This document shows, in pieces, positions 17,319 through 26,231 of a stretch of DNA of 64,000 nucleotides. Within the stretch, counting starts at the first letter, position 1. Each line of letters begins with the position of its first letter. The stretch lies in assembly GCF_014873875.1 (NCBI RefSeq), contig NZ_JADBEM010000001.1, positions 3,286,001-3,350,000 of the forward strand. The letters run 5' to 3'. The notes below the pieces were generated by a model. It saw only the letters and a list, made by a program, of their open reading frames with translations, had not been told where the DNA came from and did no database searches. The position numbers were made by a program, and so were the translations under genes. The DNA comes from Actinopolymorpha pittospori. GTDB taxonomy: Bacteria > Actinomycetota > Actinomycetes > Propionibacteriales > Actinopolymorphaceae.

Positions 17319-18136
17319 CGGCACAGCGCGTCCAGGCGATCCGTGTGCAGGGCCTGGAGAAGTCGTACAAGGAACTGCAGGTGCTACGCGGCGTGGACTT
17401 CGAGGTGGCGCGGGGCAGCATCTTCGCCCTCCTCGGATCCAACGGGGCGGGCAAGACCACGGTCGTGAGAATCCTGTCCACGCTGCTCAAGGCCGACGCG
17501 GGATCCGCCAACGTCGACGGCTTCGACGTCGCCACGCAACCGGCCAACGTGCGAGAGTCCATCAGCCTCACGGGGCAGTTCGCGGCCGTCGACGAAATCC
17601 TGAGCGGGCGGGAGAACCTCGTCCTGGTCGCCAGGCTGAGGCACCTCAAGGGCCCGGGCAAGATAGCGGATGACCTCCTCGAGCGTTTCTCGCTGACCGA
17701 GGCGGGCGCGCGGAAGGTGTCGACGTACTCCGGTGGCATGCGCCGGCGTCTCGACATCGCGATGAGCCTCATCGGGAATCCGCCGGTCATCTTCCTCGAC
17801 GAGCCGACGACCGGGCTCGACCCCCAGGCGCGCATCGAGGTGTGGCAGGCCGTCAGGGAACTCGCCCACCGGGGTACGACGGTGCTGCTCACGACGCAGT
17901 ACCTGGACGAGGCCGAACAACTCGCCGACCGGATCGCGATCCTCCACCAGGGTCGGATCATCGTCAACGGCACCCTCACAGAACTCAAGCAGTTGCTCCC
18001 GGCCGCCAAGGTCGAGTACGTCGAGAAGCAGCCGACCCTCGAGGACGTCTTCCTCGCGCTCGTCGGATCCGATGGCAAGGACGGCGACGCCAGCAGTGAC
18101 GCGGCGTCGACACGGATGAGTAAGGAACATCGATGA
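17315..18136 (+). CDS. ABC transporter ATPase, DrrA-like
   Basis: 273 residues. Walker A is GSNGAGKTT (41-49), the signature is YSGGMRRR (near 138), Walker B is VIFLDEPTTG (near 158), and the switch His lies in LLTTQYLDEAEQ (Gln then His replacement typical of Drr: TQY). The C-terminal QPTLEDVFLALVG is the DrrA-type regulatory tail. It energises export of hydrophobic drugs with the partner permease. Start ATG 17315 overlaps DUF1048 by 4 nt. Confidence 0.93.
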   Translation: MTAQRVQAIRVQGLEKSYKELQVLRGVDFEVARGSIFALLGSNGAGKTTVVRILSTLLKADAGSANVDGFDVATQPANVRESISLTGQFAAVDEILSGRENLVLVARLRHLKGPGKIADDLLERFSLTEAGARKVSTYSGGMRRRLDIAMSLIGNPPVIFLDEPTTGLDPQARIEVWQAVRELAHRGTTVLLTTQYLDEAEQLADRIAILHQGRIIVNGTLTELKQLLPAAKVEYVEKQPTLEDVFLALVGSDGKDGDASSDAASTRMSKEHR

Positions 18137-18894
18137 CCATGCACTTCTTCGGCGACACCGCCGTCCTGCTGGGACGATCCCTGCGTCACATCACGCGCAG
18201 CGTGGACACCATCATCACGACCACGATCATGCCAATCGCCTTCATGCTGTTGTTCGTCTACGTGTTCGGTGGAGCGATCAATACCGGGTCGGTCTCGTAT
18301 GTGAACTACCTGCTGCCCGGAATTCTGCTCATCACGATTGCTTCGGGCATCGCCTACACCGCATTCCGGCTCTTCCTGGATATGAAGAGCGGCATCTTCG
18401 AGCGATTCCAGTCCATGCCGATCGGACGGTCGTCCGTGCTGTGGGCGCACGTGCTGACCTCGCTGGTCGCCAATCTGATCTCGCTCGTGGTCGTCGTGCT
18501 CGTCGCCCTCGTCATGGGCTTCCGCTCGGGGGCGGGCGTACTGGCGTGGCTCGCGGTCGGCGGCATACTGGTGCTCTTCACCCTGGCGTTGACGTGGATC
18601 GCCGTCATCCCCGGTCTCACCGCGAAGTCCCCGGACGGCGCGAGCGGGTTCTCCTACCCGCTCATCTTCCTGCCGTTCATCAGCTCGGCATTCGTGCCCA
18701 CCGAGACCATGCCCGGCCCGGTGCGCGCCTTCGCTGAGCACCAGCCGGTGACGTCCATCGTCAACGCCATCCGCGACCTGTTCACCCAGCAGCCGGTCGG
18801 CACCGACATCTGGATCGCCCTCGCCTGGTGCGTCGGCATCCTCATCGTCGCGTACGTGTTCGCCATGGGCACGTATCGCCGCAAGATCTCCTAG
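18133..18894 (+). CDS. ABC-2 type permease, DrrB-like
   Basis: 253 residues with six predicted membrane segments (IMPIAFMLLFVYVFGG, YLLPGILLITIASG, ANLISLVVVVLVALV, VLFTLALTWIAVIPG, YPLIFLPFISSAFVP, WCVGILIVAYVFAMG). The central GFSYPLIFLPFISSAFVPTE is the ABC-2 signature. Overlaps the ATPase by 4 nt, so the two are translationally coupled. Together they form an anthracycline-type exporter; substrate inferred only by family. Confidence 0.92.
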   Translation: MTMHFFGDTAVLLGRSLRHITRSVDTIITTTIMPIAFMLLFVYVFGGAINTGSVSYVNYLLPGILLITIASGIAYTAFRLFLDMKSGIFERFQSMPIGRSSVLWAHVLTSLVANLISLVVVVLVALVMGFRSGAGVLAWLAVGGILVLFTLALTWIAVIPGLTAKSPDGASGFSYPLIFLPFISSAFVPTETMPGPVRAFAEHQPVTSIVNAIRDLFTQQPVGTDIWIALAWCVGILIVAYVFAMGTYRRKIS

Positions 18895-18947
18895 GGGCTG
18901 CGAAAGGCAGGCAAACACAGATTGTTCTCGACCGCAGCGATCCGGAA

Positions 18948-18984
18948 ACCGGCTCTGACCCACGGAAACGTGGTCGGAGCCGGT
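18948..18984 (+). terminator. terminator-like hairpin after drrB-like gene
   Basis: Arms of 16-17 bases around a GAAA loop (18965-18968), starting ACCGGCTC and ending GAGCCGGT with one internal mismatch. The T tract after it is weak. It lies 54 bp after the permease stop and could serve both strands. Confidence 0.8.
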
Positions 18985-19061
18985 CTGCTTTCCAGGCTCG
19001 CTCTAAGGTGAGGTCGAAGTCCTTCACCAGGCGCCGACGCTGGCCCAAGCGCGCCGGATGT

Positions 19062-20078
19062 CTATTGCTGAAGGGTTTTGGCTGCACCGCGGCGCCGTCG
19101 GATCTGCTCCCACACCAATCCGGACAGGCTGCTGACGAACAGCAGGGTGATGATGGCCAGGATGGCGCTGCGGATGCTGACCACCCCGTGGTGCTGGATC
19201 GCATAACCGGTGAGGGTTCCTGTGATGAGCATTCCCAGGACCTGCAGCAGGAGACAGCCCAGCTGAGCTCGTCGCGGGCGCTGCAGTCCGGAGCGCTCGG
19301 CCAGTTCGGCCGCGTAGTCGTCGACTGGCCCGAACTCCTGCTCGGGATCGCCGCCGGACTCGGCGAGATGAGAGGCGGCCTCGGCGCGGAATTCCTGTGC
19401 GCGGCCTGCCGAGAGCCGATGGCGGCCCTCCAGGAGGCCAGCCAGCCGGTCGAGCCAGGCCGTGTGCGCGAACGTGGTCACCGGAGGATGGGCTTTGGTC
19501 CAGCGGTCGCCGAGCCACCATCCGGCGGCCCAGATCGCGGCGCCGGCCAGTAGCAGCCCAGGAAACGGCACGCGGAGGAGATCGGTTCTCGGCAGGTAGA
19601 GGGTGATCGTGGTACCCACGGCCAGTATGGCCAAACAGCCGAGCAGGAGCCGCCGCCCGGTCGACGGCCGGCCGGCGTCACGCGCATCGCCGCGTAGCAG
19701 GATGCAGAAGATCGTGAGGAAGTTCGTGATCCAGAAGGCCAGGTCGGAGGCGGTCAACGTGTGCCATGTGCCGCTCGCCAGCCAGCCGATCGCACCGAGT
19801 GTGGCAAGGGAGACGCCGATCCAGGACGCCACCCGGAAGGCGACTGGCTCGGTGGCCCCCGTGTGCCGCACCGCCACATGGTGGAAGCGCTCCTCGTCCG
19901 CGCTGGTGATGTGCTTCGCGTACGTGTCGGCGTCGCCAAAAGCGACCTGTGGCGACTCGGCGGCCGCGGTGCAGTGTGCCTTGGCTTCGGCGACGATGCC
20001 GTCGATCCGCGCGCTGTCGATCTGGCGGGATGCCAGTGCGGCAGCGAGGTTGTGGTACCAGTCAGGTTCGGTTGGCAT
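19062..20078 (-). CDS. HAAS/DUF1700-type membrane protein
   Basis: 338 residues from ATG 20078, which has GGAGGT ten bases upstream; the start lies inside the end of the PadR gene (17-nt overlap). An N-terminal alpha-helical HAAS-like segment (YHNLAAALASRQIDSARIDG to SPQVAFGDADTYAKHI) is followed by four membrane helices. A second HAAS-like copy (LAGLLEGRHRLSAGRAQEFR to GPVDDYAAELAE) and two more helices complete it. Such proteins are nearly always coupled to PadR regulators and are thought to be co-regulated envelope proteins. Function unknown. Confidence 0.82.
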   Translation of the reverse strand: MPTEPDWYHNLAAALASRQIDSARIDGIVAEAKAHCTAAAESPQVAFGDADTYAKHITSADEERFHHVAVRHTGATEPVAFRVASWIGVSLATLGAIGWLASGTWHTLTASDLAFWITNFLTIFCILLRGDARDAGRPSTGRRLLLGCLAILAVGTTITLYLPRTDLLRVPFPGLLLAGAAIWAAGWWLGDRWTKAHPPVTTFAHTAWLDRLAGLLEGRHRLSAGRAQEFRAEAASHLAESGGDPEQEFGPVDDYAAELAERSGLQRPRRAQLGCLLLQVLGMLITGTLTGYAIQHHGVVSIRSAILAIITLLFVSSLSGLVWEQIRRRRGAAKTLQQ

Positions 20079-20451
20079 CGGATCGGTTACCTCCGCTGTT
20101 GGTTCGAGCCTCACTCACGAGCGTGATCGTTGCGCTGGCGAACCGCTCCCAGTCCTCGCCGTCGGTGGCCAGTCTCTGGCGCCCGGACTTGGTGATCGCG
20201 TAGAACTTGCGACCTGGCCCGCCGTCGCCCTCGGTCCAGCGCGACGACACCGCGCCGCTGACCTCCAGGCGGGCCAGCACCGGGTAGAGCGTGTTGCCGC
20301 TGACCTTCCCAAGGCCGGCCCGGGACAGGCGCTGGGCAAGCGCGTAGCCGTAGCTCTCGCCGTCGACCAACGCGGCCAGCACGGCGACCTCGAGCACGCC
20401 GCGCAACCAGGACGCCGGCCACCGGTCCTCGGTCATGGAACGCTGTCCCAT
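20062..20451 (-). CDS. PadR family transcriptional regulator (HAAS-linked)
   Basis: 129 residues (124 if the ATG at 20436 is used). Typical PadR core: WLRGVLEVAVLAALVDGESY, GYALAQRLSR, VSGNTLYPVLARLEVSG and GPGRKFYAITKSGRQRL. Its 3' end overlaps the HAAS membrane gene. A perfect 21-bp interrupted palindrome lies 9 bp upstream of the first ATG, consistent with autoregulation. Confidence 0.92.
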   Translation of the reverse strand: MGQRSMTEDRWPASWLRGVLEVAVLAALVDGESYGYALAQRLSRAGLGKVSGNTLYPVLARLEVSGAVSSRWTEGDGGPGRKFYAITKSGRQRLATDGEDWERFASATITLVSEARTNSGGNRSDANRT

Positions 20452-20459
20452 CTCGTCAG

Positions 20460-20480
20460 CTAGATGATGACATCGACTAG
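20460..20480. promoter_or_regulatory. palindromic operator before PadR/HAAS operon
   Basis: CTAG-2-GATG-1-CATC-2-CTAG, perfectly symmetric about 20470. It sits between the promoter area and the PadR start at 20451 and is the probable autoregulatory site. Confidence 0.7.
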
Positions 20481-20626
20481 TGGACCACGCGGCTCAGTGA
20501 AGGGCAAGCCTCCACAGGGCGGGCGGAGCACGCGGGCCGTCCAGGCGAAAGGGGCAGAGCTCGCAATATGGGCGCGGCAAGACCGTTCGTCGTGTGGCTC
20601 AAGTGCCACTGCGCAGGCTCACTGGC

Positions 20627-21382
20627 TCAGGCGTCGTCCTTCGCCTCGATCGCGGCGAGGTCGCGGACGGCATAGCGGTGGTGCTCCCACTCCTCCTCGA
20701 GGATCACGTGCAGGCACGAGAGGGTGGTCTCCGTGTGCTCAGGGGCGTGCGGGTTCTTGCGCGTCACCGTCAGCTCGTCTGGTGTGACGGTGGCGAGCAG
20801 GTCGCGCACCATGGCGACGCGGCCCGCCCGCGCCTCGAGGACCTCGGGGTACGACGGAGCGACCGTCGTGAAGACCGACGTGTCGACGCCGTCGCCCTCG
20901 GTGTCGGCGTCCAGGAGACCAAGAGGGTGGAACGGCTGCTCGATCTCCAGGACCCCCCGGCGTAGCCACGTGTCCGTGGCCAGGACCAGGTGCCGCAGCG
21001 TCTGCGCGAAGGACCACTCGCCGGCTACCGAGACGTCGACCGTCCCGGCCGGCATCGTCGCGACGCGCTCGAGCGTGGCCGCCCAGGTGCGCTCGAGCGC
21101 GGCCCAGGCCGCGCGCAGACCATCCGGATCGGCGGCACGCCGATCCGCGCGACCGGGGAAGCGGCGGTTGAGCTCGGCCTCGACGAACGGGATCACGTCG
21201 ACGCCGTTGACGTGCAAGAACTCGCCGTGGACGAGCCACGGTGCGTCGATGTCGGCCCGCTGGACCTCGACCCCGCGCATCACGACGCCGGACAGGTCGG
21301 CCCCGATGAACCGGGTGCCACTTAGGTCCGCGTCGACGAACTCCGCTCCCCGCAGGTCGTCAGACCGGGTGAAAGTTGCCAT
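20627..21382 (-). CDS. DinB-like protein with pentapeptide N-terminus
   Basis: 251 residues from ATG 21382 with an AGGAGA ribosome site. Residues 8-50 are pentapeptide-like (DLRGAEFVDADLSGTRFIGA), followed by a DinB four-helix bundle: ERTWAATLERVATMP, EWSFAQTLRHLVLATDTWL and HVILEEEWEHHRYAVRDLAA supply the His residues that bind metal in this superfamily. DinB proteins include thiol-dependent S-transferases; function here is unassigned. The fusion is known in actinobacteria. Confidence 0.82.
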   Translation of the reverse strand: MATFTRSDDLRGAEFVDADLSGTRFIGADLSGVVMRGVEVQRADIDAPWLVHGEFLHVNGVDVIPFVEAELNRRFPGRADRRAADPDGLRAAWAALERTWAATLERVATMPAGTVDVSVAGEWSFAQTLRHLVLATDTWLRRGVLEIEQPFHPLGLLDADTEGDGVDTSVFTTVAPSYPEVLEARAGRVAMVRDLLATVTPDELTVTRKNPHAPEHTETTLSCLHVILEEEWEHHRYAVRDLAAIEAKDDA

Positions 21383-21711
21383 GACTTCTCCTTGTCGAGC
21401 GCCCTGTCGCGCTGGCGGAAGTTGCTCGTTGAGGCGAGTGAGGATGGCATTGTCCTCAACGAACCACGCAGGTGTCGAGGCCCCGGACGAGTCTCAGCGG
21501 ATGCGGCGGGTGCCCCGGCCCCCCGGAGCGCTCCCCTGGTCAGCGGCTGCCGGACTGTGGCGAAAACAGAAGCGCCCCGGCGATCAGCCGGGGCGCTTCG
21601 ATGCTGGGAGGTAGCGCAGCACTCGGCACGTCAGGTGGCGGCGGAGCGCCATCGGTGGGCGGGCGTCCGCTGGCCGTGCGGAGTCCCGCTGGCGTCGCTC
21701 CCCGACGGATC
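21383..21711. other. intergenic with terminator of SDR gene
   Basis: 329 bp. Contains the leader of the DinB gene, the hairpin at 21570-21598, and otherwise no gene-like sequence. Confidence 0.5.
21570..21598 (-). terminator. intrinsic terminator of SDR gene
   Basis: Perfect arms AAGCGCCCCGGC (21570-21581) and GCCGGGGCGCTT (21587-21598) with a 5-nt loop. On the minus strand it is followed by CTGTTTTCG, a T-rich tail. Confidence 0.85.
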
Positions 21712-22554
21712 TCAGCTCGCCTTCGCGGTGGGGGAGACCAGGCCGGTCAGCCGGTCGCTGAGTCTGGCGAGACGTCGTACCGCGGCAGGCTTGTCGGCCA
21801 GGGCCGCGGGCTTGGCGGGCGTGAGTCGTTCGTAGTAGCCGCCGGCCGTGACCTCGATCTGTGGCGACGCGAGATGTGCCAGCATGATGCCGCCCTCGCT
21901 GACGCTGGCTCCGGGCGTGCTCGGACTGTAGATCCGTCGCAGCGGGGTCTCGACGATGCCTGGGTGCACCCTGATCATGACGAGTTGGTCCGACTCGTCG
22001 TGGGCCAGCTCCCTGCTGAACATGGTGAGAGCCAGCTTGGACTGCGCATACGCCGCCACCGGCCGGTAGGTGCGGACCCGTTGTGGGTCGGCCCAGTCCA
22101 GGTTGGCGGTGCGGTGCAGGGTGGAGGACACGTTGATCACCCTGCCCCATCCAGAGGCGTTGAGCTGTGCGGTGAGGCGTCGCGTGAGCAGGTAGGCGGC
22201 CAGATAGTTGATCTGGAAGGTCAGCTCGTTGCCGTCCACGGTGACGGTTCGACTCGGTGGCCCGGCGATGGCCGCGTTGTTGACCAGAACGTCCAGCTTG
22301 CTGTGGCTCGCGGCGAGTGTCTCGGCCATGTCCCGCACCTCGGACAGGCGTGCGAAGTCGGCGGCCACGACTCGAAGTCGTTCCGAGGGCACGTTGTCGT
22401 CGACCAGCCGACGCAGGGCATCCGCGCGGCGTTCGTGGGTCGGTGCGTGGAGGAGAACGTTCCAACCCACCGACGCGAGGCGGCGGGCGGTCTCGTAGCC
22501 GATGCCATCGGACGCACCGGTGATGAGGGCGGTGGGCTGCGCAGCATGACGCAT
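21712..22554 (-). CDS. SDR family oxidoreductase
   Basis: 280 residues from ATG 22554. Classical short-chain dehydrogenase features: TALITGASDGIGYETARRLA (NAD(P)-binding GxxxGxG near 13-19), LVNNAAIAGP (NNAG-like, 91-100), INVSS (Ser143/144) and YAQSK (Tyr169, Lys173). The downstream IRVHPGIVETPL is the usual PG motif. Substrate unknown. The frame is open further upstream but lacks homology. Own terminator downstream. Confidence 0.9.
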   Translation of the reverse strand: MRHAAQPTALITGASDGIGYETARRLASVGWNVLLHAPTHERRADALRRLVDDNVPSERLRVVAADFARLSEVRDMAETLAASHSKLDVLVNNAAIAGPPSRTVTVDGNELTFQINYLAAYLLTRRLTAQLNASGWGRVINVSSTLHRTANLDWADPQRVRTYRPVAAYAQSKLALTMFSRELAHDESDQLVMIRVHPGIVETPLRRIYSPSTPGASVSEGGIMLAHLASPQIEVTAGGYYERLTPAKPAALADKPAAVRRLARLSDRLTGLVSPTAKAS

Positions 22555-22888
22555 GTTGTCGTCCAGGGGGGAGTACCGGTCGTCGCCGGTGGGGGGTCGA
22601 ATGGGATCTGCGGTACGCCGAAGGCGTCGCCGACAGGGCGCCGCGGTTCCGTCGTCAGTTGACGGCAACCGGCGCGGTATGAGGCGGTCGATGCACGCGA
22701 TCCACGGCCATAGTCAACACACGTGCGATCCGTCCCTCAAGATTCGCGGCAGTTCCATACGAGACTCTTACGCCAGTCGACGACGGTGCGGCTCGCATCG
22801 GAGAACCGGCGGCGGGCGTCCCGGCGAGTCACGTGAGGGGAACATTTGTCCAAGCCGCTGGTGCGCGCCGGCGGCGACAGTGGGCCTC
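22555..22888. other. intergenic, divergent promoters
   Basis: 334 bp between the divergent SDR and hydrolase genes. No conserved ORF, repeat or strong palindrome seen; presumably both promoters. Confidence 0.4.
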
Positions 22889-23758
22889 ATGACTATTCCT
22901 GCTGGGCAACCGCATGTGAAGGACGACGCCGAGGCGGCTGAGGAATCGGTTCTGCCTCTGGACGACGGTGACATCTACGTGTGCCAGGACGGGCCGCGCG
23001 ACGCCCCGGTACTCCTGCTCATCCACGGATCCGCATCCTCGACCAGCTCCTGGGACCTGCTGGTTCCGCTCCTGACCCGGTCCCATCGCGTCATCTGCAT
23101 CGACCTGCTCGGGCACGGCCGGTCAGCCAAACCTGCCGGTGTCAGCTACGAGACACCTGACCAGGCACGCCGCGTCGGTGCGGCACTGGACCGGCTCGGC
23201 GTCAAGCAGGCCACGGTTGTCGGCCACTCCAGCGGCGGCGCGGCCGCCACGGCCCTCGCCGAACAGCGACCCGACCTGGTGACCGCGCTCGTGCTCATCA
23301 ACGCCGGACCCAGCCTGGACGCCTTCCTCGCACCGCAGGCCGGCGCCATCGAACCCTCGCGGTGGCCGCCGAGTGACGAGCAGCTCCGCCAGTTCGCGAG
23401 TACGGGTTTCACCGCGGACTACCAGATCCCACAAGAGCTCGTGGACGAACTGCGCGCTCTGGACTATCACGCGTTCACCGCGGCGATGCAGGGGACGAGC
23501 GCCTACCTGGCGCAGCGGTCGCTCCCGGATCGACTGAGGGGCCTCGGCAAGCCACTACTGGTGATCTTCGGTGCGGACGACCGCAGATGGCGACCATCCT
23601 CCGCCGCCGACTACCTCGCCGTTCCGGACGCGAGAATCGAGATGCTGCCCGGCCTTGGACACACACCGATACTCGAGGATCCGCCGCGGACCGCCGCGCC
23701 GCTCCTCGCCTTCACCGCGACCCACGCCGCGACCCACGCCGCGCAGGGAGGTGAGTGA
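22889..23758 (+). CDS. alpha/beta hydrolase
   Basis: 289 residues from ATG 22889; the frame is open much further upstream without family resemblance. LLLIHGSASS (oxyanion), IDLLGHGRSAKP, VVGHSSGGAAA with nucleophile Ser114, FGADDRRW (acid) and GLGHTPILEDP (His) are all present. First gene of a three-gene operon: its stop overlaps the next start (TGATG). Substrate unknown, possibly linked to the downstream oxidase. Confidence 0.88.
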   Translation: MTIPAGQPHVKDDAEAAEESVLPLDDGDIYVCQDGPRDAPVLLLIHGSASSTSSWDLLVPLLTRSHRVICIDLLGHGRSAKPAGVSYETPDQARRVGAALDRLGVKQATVVGHSSGGAAATALAEQRPDLVTALVLINAGPSLDAFLAPQAGAIEPSRWPPSDEQLRQFASTGFTADYQIPQELVDELRALDYHAFTAAMQGTSAYLAQRSLPDRLRGLGKPLLVIFGADDRRWRPSSAADYLAVPDARIEMLPGLGHTPILEDPPRTAAPLLAFTATHAATHAAQGGE

Positions 23759-24174
23759 TGAAGAGAGTCTTCACTGGCCTGGCGGCCCTGCTGTTCCTTG
23801 CTGTGATCGCACAGTTCTTCCTGGCCGCCAGCGGTGCGTTCGACAGCGCGCCCACCGACGAAGCCTTCCAGCCACATCGTGTGCTCGGATACTCGATACT
23901 CATCCTCGCGGTCGTGGTCACAGTGGTCGGCGCCATCGCCCAGATGCCGCGCCGGATCGTCGGGATCGCCGGCCTGGCCGTCGTGCTGGTACTCGTTCAG
24001 GTGGTGATCGCGGAAGTCGCCAAGGCGTTCGGTGACGGCTCGACCGCCGGGCACCTCATCTTCGGTCTGCACGCGGTCAACGGGCTGCTCACCATGGGCG
24101 CGACCGAGACAGTTGTGCAGCGAGCGCGAAAGGTCACGGCGAAGCCGGCCGAACCCAGCCGAGTAGCGGCATGA
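23758..24174 (+). CDS. DUF6220-like small membrane protein
   Basis: 138 residues with four membrane segments (FTGLAALLFLAVIAQFFLAA, VLGYSILILAVVVTVVGAIA, IVGIAGLAVVLVLVQVVIAE, GLHAVNGLLTMGATE). It matches the small actinobacterial membrane proteins annotated DUF6220, unknown in function. Overlaps both neighbours by a few bases, so coupled translation with hydrolase and oxidase is expected. Confidence 0.75.
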   Translation: MKRVFTGLAALLFLAVIAQFFLAASGAFDSAPTDEAFQPHRVLGYSILILAVVVTVVGAIAQMPRRIVGIAGLAVVLVLVQVVIAEVAKAFGDGSTAGHLIFGLHAVNGLLTMGATETVVQRARKVTAKPAEPSRVAA

Positions 24175-26159
24175 CGACAGCCACGTTGATCATCCTGGAC
24201 CATTCGATCGCGTTGTCGAGCGTCGTCGCGTGGTTCGCGGCAGGCGTCACCATGTCACTGCGGCGCGCCAGGGCTGCCCTCACTCTGCTGGCGGTGGCGT
24301 TGCTGGTGACGTTGACCAGAGTGGCGTCGGTGGCGGTGCTGGCGGGTCGAGGCTGGTGGTTCGTGCAGGAGAAGGTCCTGCTCGGGTTGCCGATGCTCGT
24401 GCTCGCCGCGCTGGCCGCGACGGTGATCGCCGGACCCCGGCTACGCGGGCGGGCGCAGGGGGTCCGCCGCGCGGAGAGCATCGACACCGCGGCCGTCGTC
24501 GCGCTGTTCACCGCCGGCTACGCCGCACTGGCTGGTTTCGTGGTGACCTTCCTCGTTGGGTACCCCCTGGCTCTCGGTACCGCACTGATCACGATCGCGC
24601 TGGTGCTCGCGGGCGCGCTGTTGACCGCGCGCGTGCTCGCGGCACCGAGTGCGACGACGGTCGAGGAACCGGCCACCGACCAGGGCCGGTCCGAGGTTCC
24701 GCGCCGCCGCTTCCTCGGCGTTGCCGGTGGGGTGATCATGGTCGGTACGGCAGGTACGGGTGCCAGCCTGTCCGTGGGATCCGCCATGACCATGATCGAC
24801 GACGGAGGCGGTCCGGACCCGGCCCCGCGTGCTCCTGTATCGGTGACAGACCTACGGGGCCCCGACACACCGGGACCGGGCGGATCCCGGCGCGAACACG
24901 TCCTGGTCGCCCGGAAAGCCACTGTGCGGGTGGAGTCCGGACGCGACTTCGACGCGTGGACCTACAACGGTACGGTGCCCGGTCCGGCGATCACCGCCAC
25001 TGAGGGCGATCTCATCGAGGTCAAACTGATCAACCACGACATCGACGACGGAGTGACCCTGCACTGGCACGGCTATGACGTGCCGTGTGGGGAGGACGGT
25101 GCGGAGGGCGTCACCCAGGAGGCCGTGGCACCCGGCGGCGAGTTCGTCTACCGGTTCCGTGCCGAGCAGGTGGGAACGTACTGGTATCACACCCATCACG
25201 CGTCCTACGTCGGTGTGGCCCGAGGGCTCTACGGTGTGCTCGTCGTGAAACCTCGCGACGAACACGACAGCCGGCAACTGGATCTGACGCTGGCCGTGCA
25301 CACCTTCGACGGCACCGCGACGATCGCGGGTGGCGCCGAACACATCGCGCCGGCGGGTACCACGGTGCGGTTGCGACTGGTCAACACCGACTCCAGTCCG
25401 CACCGGTTCGCACTGGCAGGCGCGTCGTTCCGGGTGGTTGCCGTCGACGGCCGCGACCTGCATGGGCCCGGCGAGATCAGCCGGACCAGGCTGCGGCTTC
25501 CCGCATCCGGGCGCCACGACCTCGCGTTCGTCATGCCGAGCACATCCGTGGCACTGCTGCTCGACGACCAGGCCGCCACCGTGTGGCTGCGGCCCCAAGC
25601 CGGCGCCTCCGACGGTGCGGCCGCAACGCCAGACACCACGGGATGGCCCGAACTCGACCTGCTGACATACGGAACCCGAGCCTCTGTCGCGCTGCGCGCC
25701 GACACTGCCGACCGGCGCTTCACCCTGGTACTCGACCGTGGGCTGGCCATGGTCGACGGATCACCGACGTACGCGCAGACTGTCAACGGAAGCGGACACC
25801 CATCGATCCCCGACCAACTCGTGACCGAAGGCGACGTCGTCCGGTTCAGCGTGGTCAACCGGAGCCTGGAGACCCACCCCTGGCACCTGCACGGCCATCC
25901 GGTGCTGATCCTCTCCAGGAATGGGAAGCCGTCGTCGGGCAGCCCCCTGTGGGTCGACACCTTCGAGGTACGTCCCGGAGAGGTGTGGGAGGTCGCGTTC
26001 CGGGCCTCGAATCCGGGCATCTGGATGAACCACTGCCACAACCTGCCGCACGTGGATCAGGGGATGATGCTGTGCCTACGCTACGACGGCGTCACCACCC
26101 CGTTCGGCGGCATGCACGGCACCCACGCTGTCGGTTCGAGCCACCGGATGGGTGGATGA
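24171..26159 (+). CDS. membrane-anchored multicopper oxidase
   Basis: 662 residues. Residues 1-165 carry four to five membrane helices. A Tat-like RRRFLGVAGG near 178 precedes another hydrophobic stretch, and the oxidase domain lies outside. Copper ligands are complete: LHWHGYD, TYWYHTHHAS, THPWHLHGHPV and NHCHNLPHVDQGMM (with the axial Met). The cupredoxin domains follow in order from RVESGRDFDAWTYNGTVPGP. Family enzymes oxidise phenols, metals or nitrite-like substrates; the fused membrane part suggests electron flow at the membrane. Third gene of the operon. A His/Met-rich tail (GGMHGTHAVGSSHRMGG) may load copper. Confidence 0.88.
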   Translation: MTTATLIILDHSIALSSVVAWFAAGVTMSLRRARAALTLLAVALLVTLTRVASVAVLAGRGWWFVQEKVLLGLPMLVLAALAATVIAGPRLRGRAQGVRRAESIDTAAVVALFTAGYAALAGFVVTFLVGYPLALGTALITIALVLAGALLTARVLAAPSATTVEEPATDQGRSEVPRRRFLGVAGGVIMVGTAGTGASLSVGSAMTMIDDGGGPDPAPRAPVSVTDLRGPDTPGPGGSRREHVLVARKATVRVESGRDFDAWTYNGTVPGPAITATEGDLIEVKLINHDIDDGVTLHWHGYDVPCGEDGAEGVTQEAVAPGGEFVYRFRAEQVGTYWYHTHHASYVGVARGLYGVLVVKPRDEHDSRQLDLTLAVHTFDGTATIAGGAEHIAPAGTTVRLRLVNTDSSPHRFALAGASFRVVAVDGRDLHGPGEISRTRLRLPASGRHDLAFVMPSTSVALLLDDQAATVWLRPQAGASDGAAATPDTTGWPELDLLTYGTRASVALRADTADRRFTLVLDRGLAMVDGSPTYAQTVNGSGHPSIPDQLVTEGDVVRFSVVNRSLETHPWHLHGHPVLILSRNGKPSSGSPLWVDTFEVRPGEVWEVAFRASNPGIWMNHCHNLPHVDQGMMLCLRYDGVTTPFGGMHGTHAVGSSHRMGG

Positions 26160-26231
26160 GTGTCGTGCTGCCTTCCGCTGTCAACGGTGACTTGCGAGGG
26201 CCGTGCCTGGAACGAGGGCTCGCCTCGCCGG

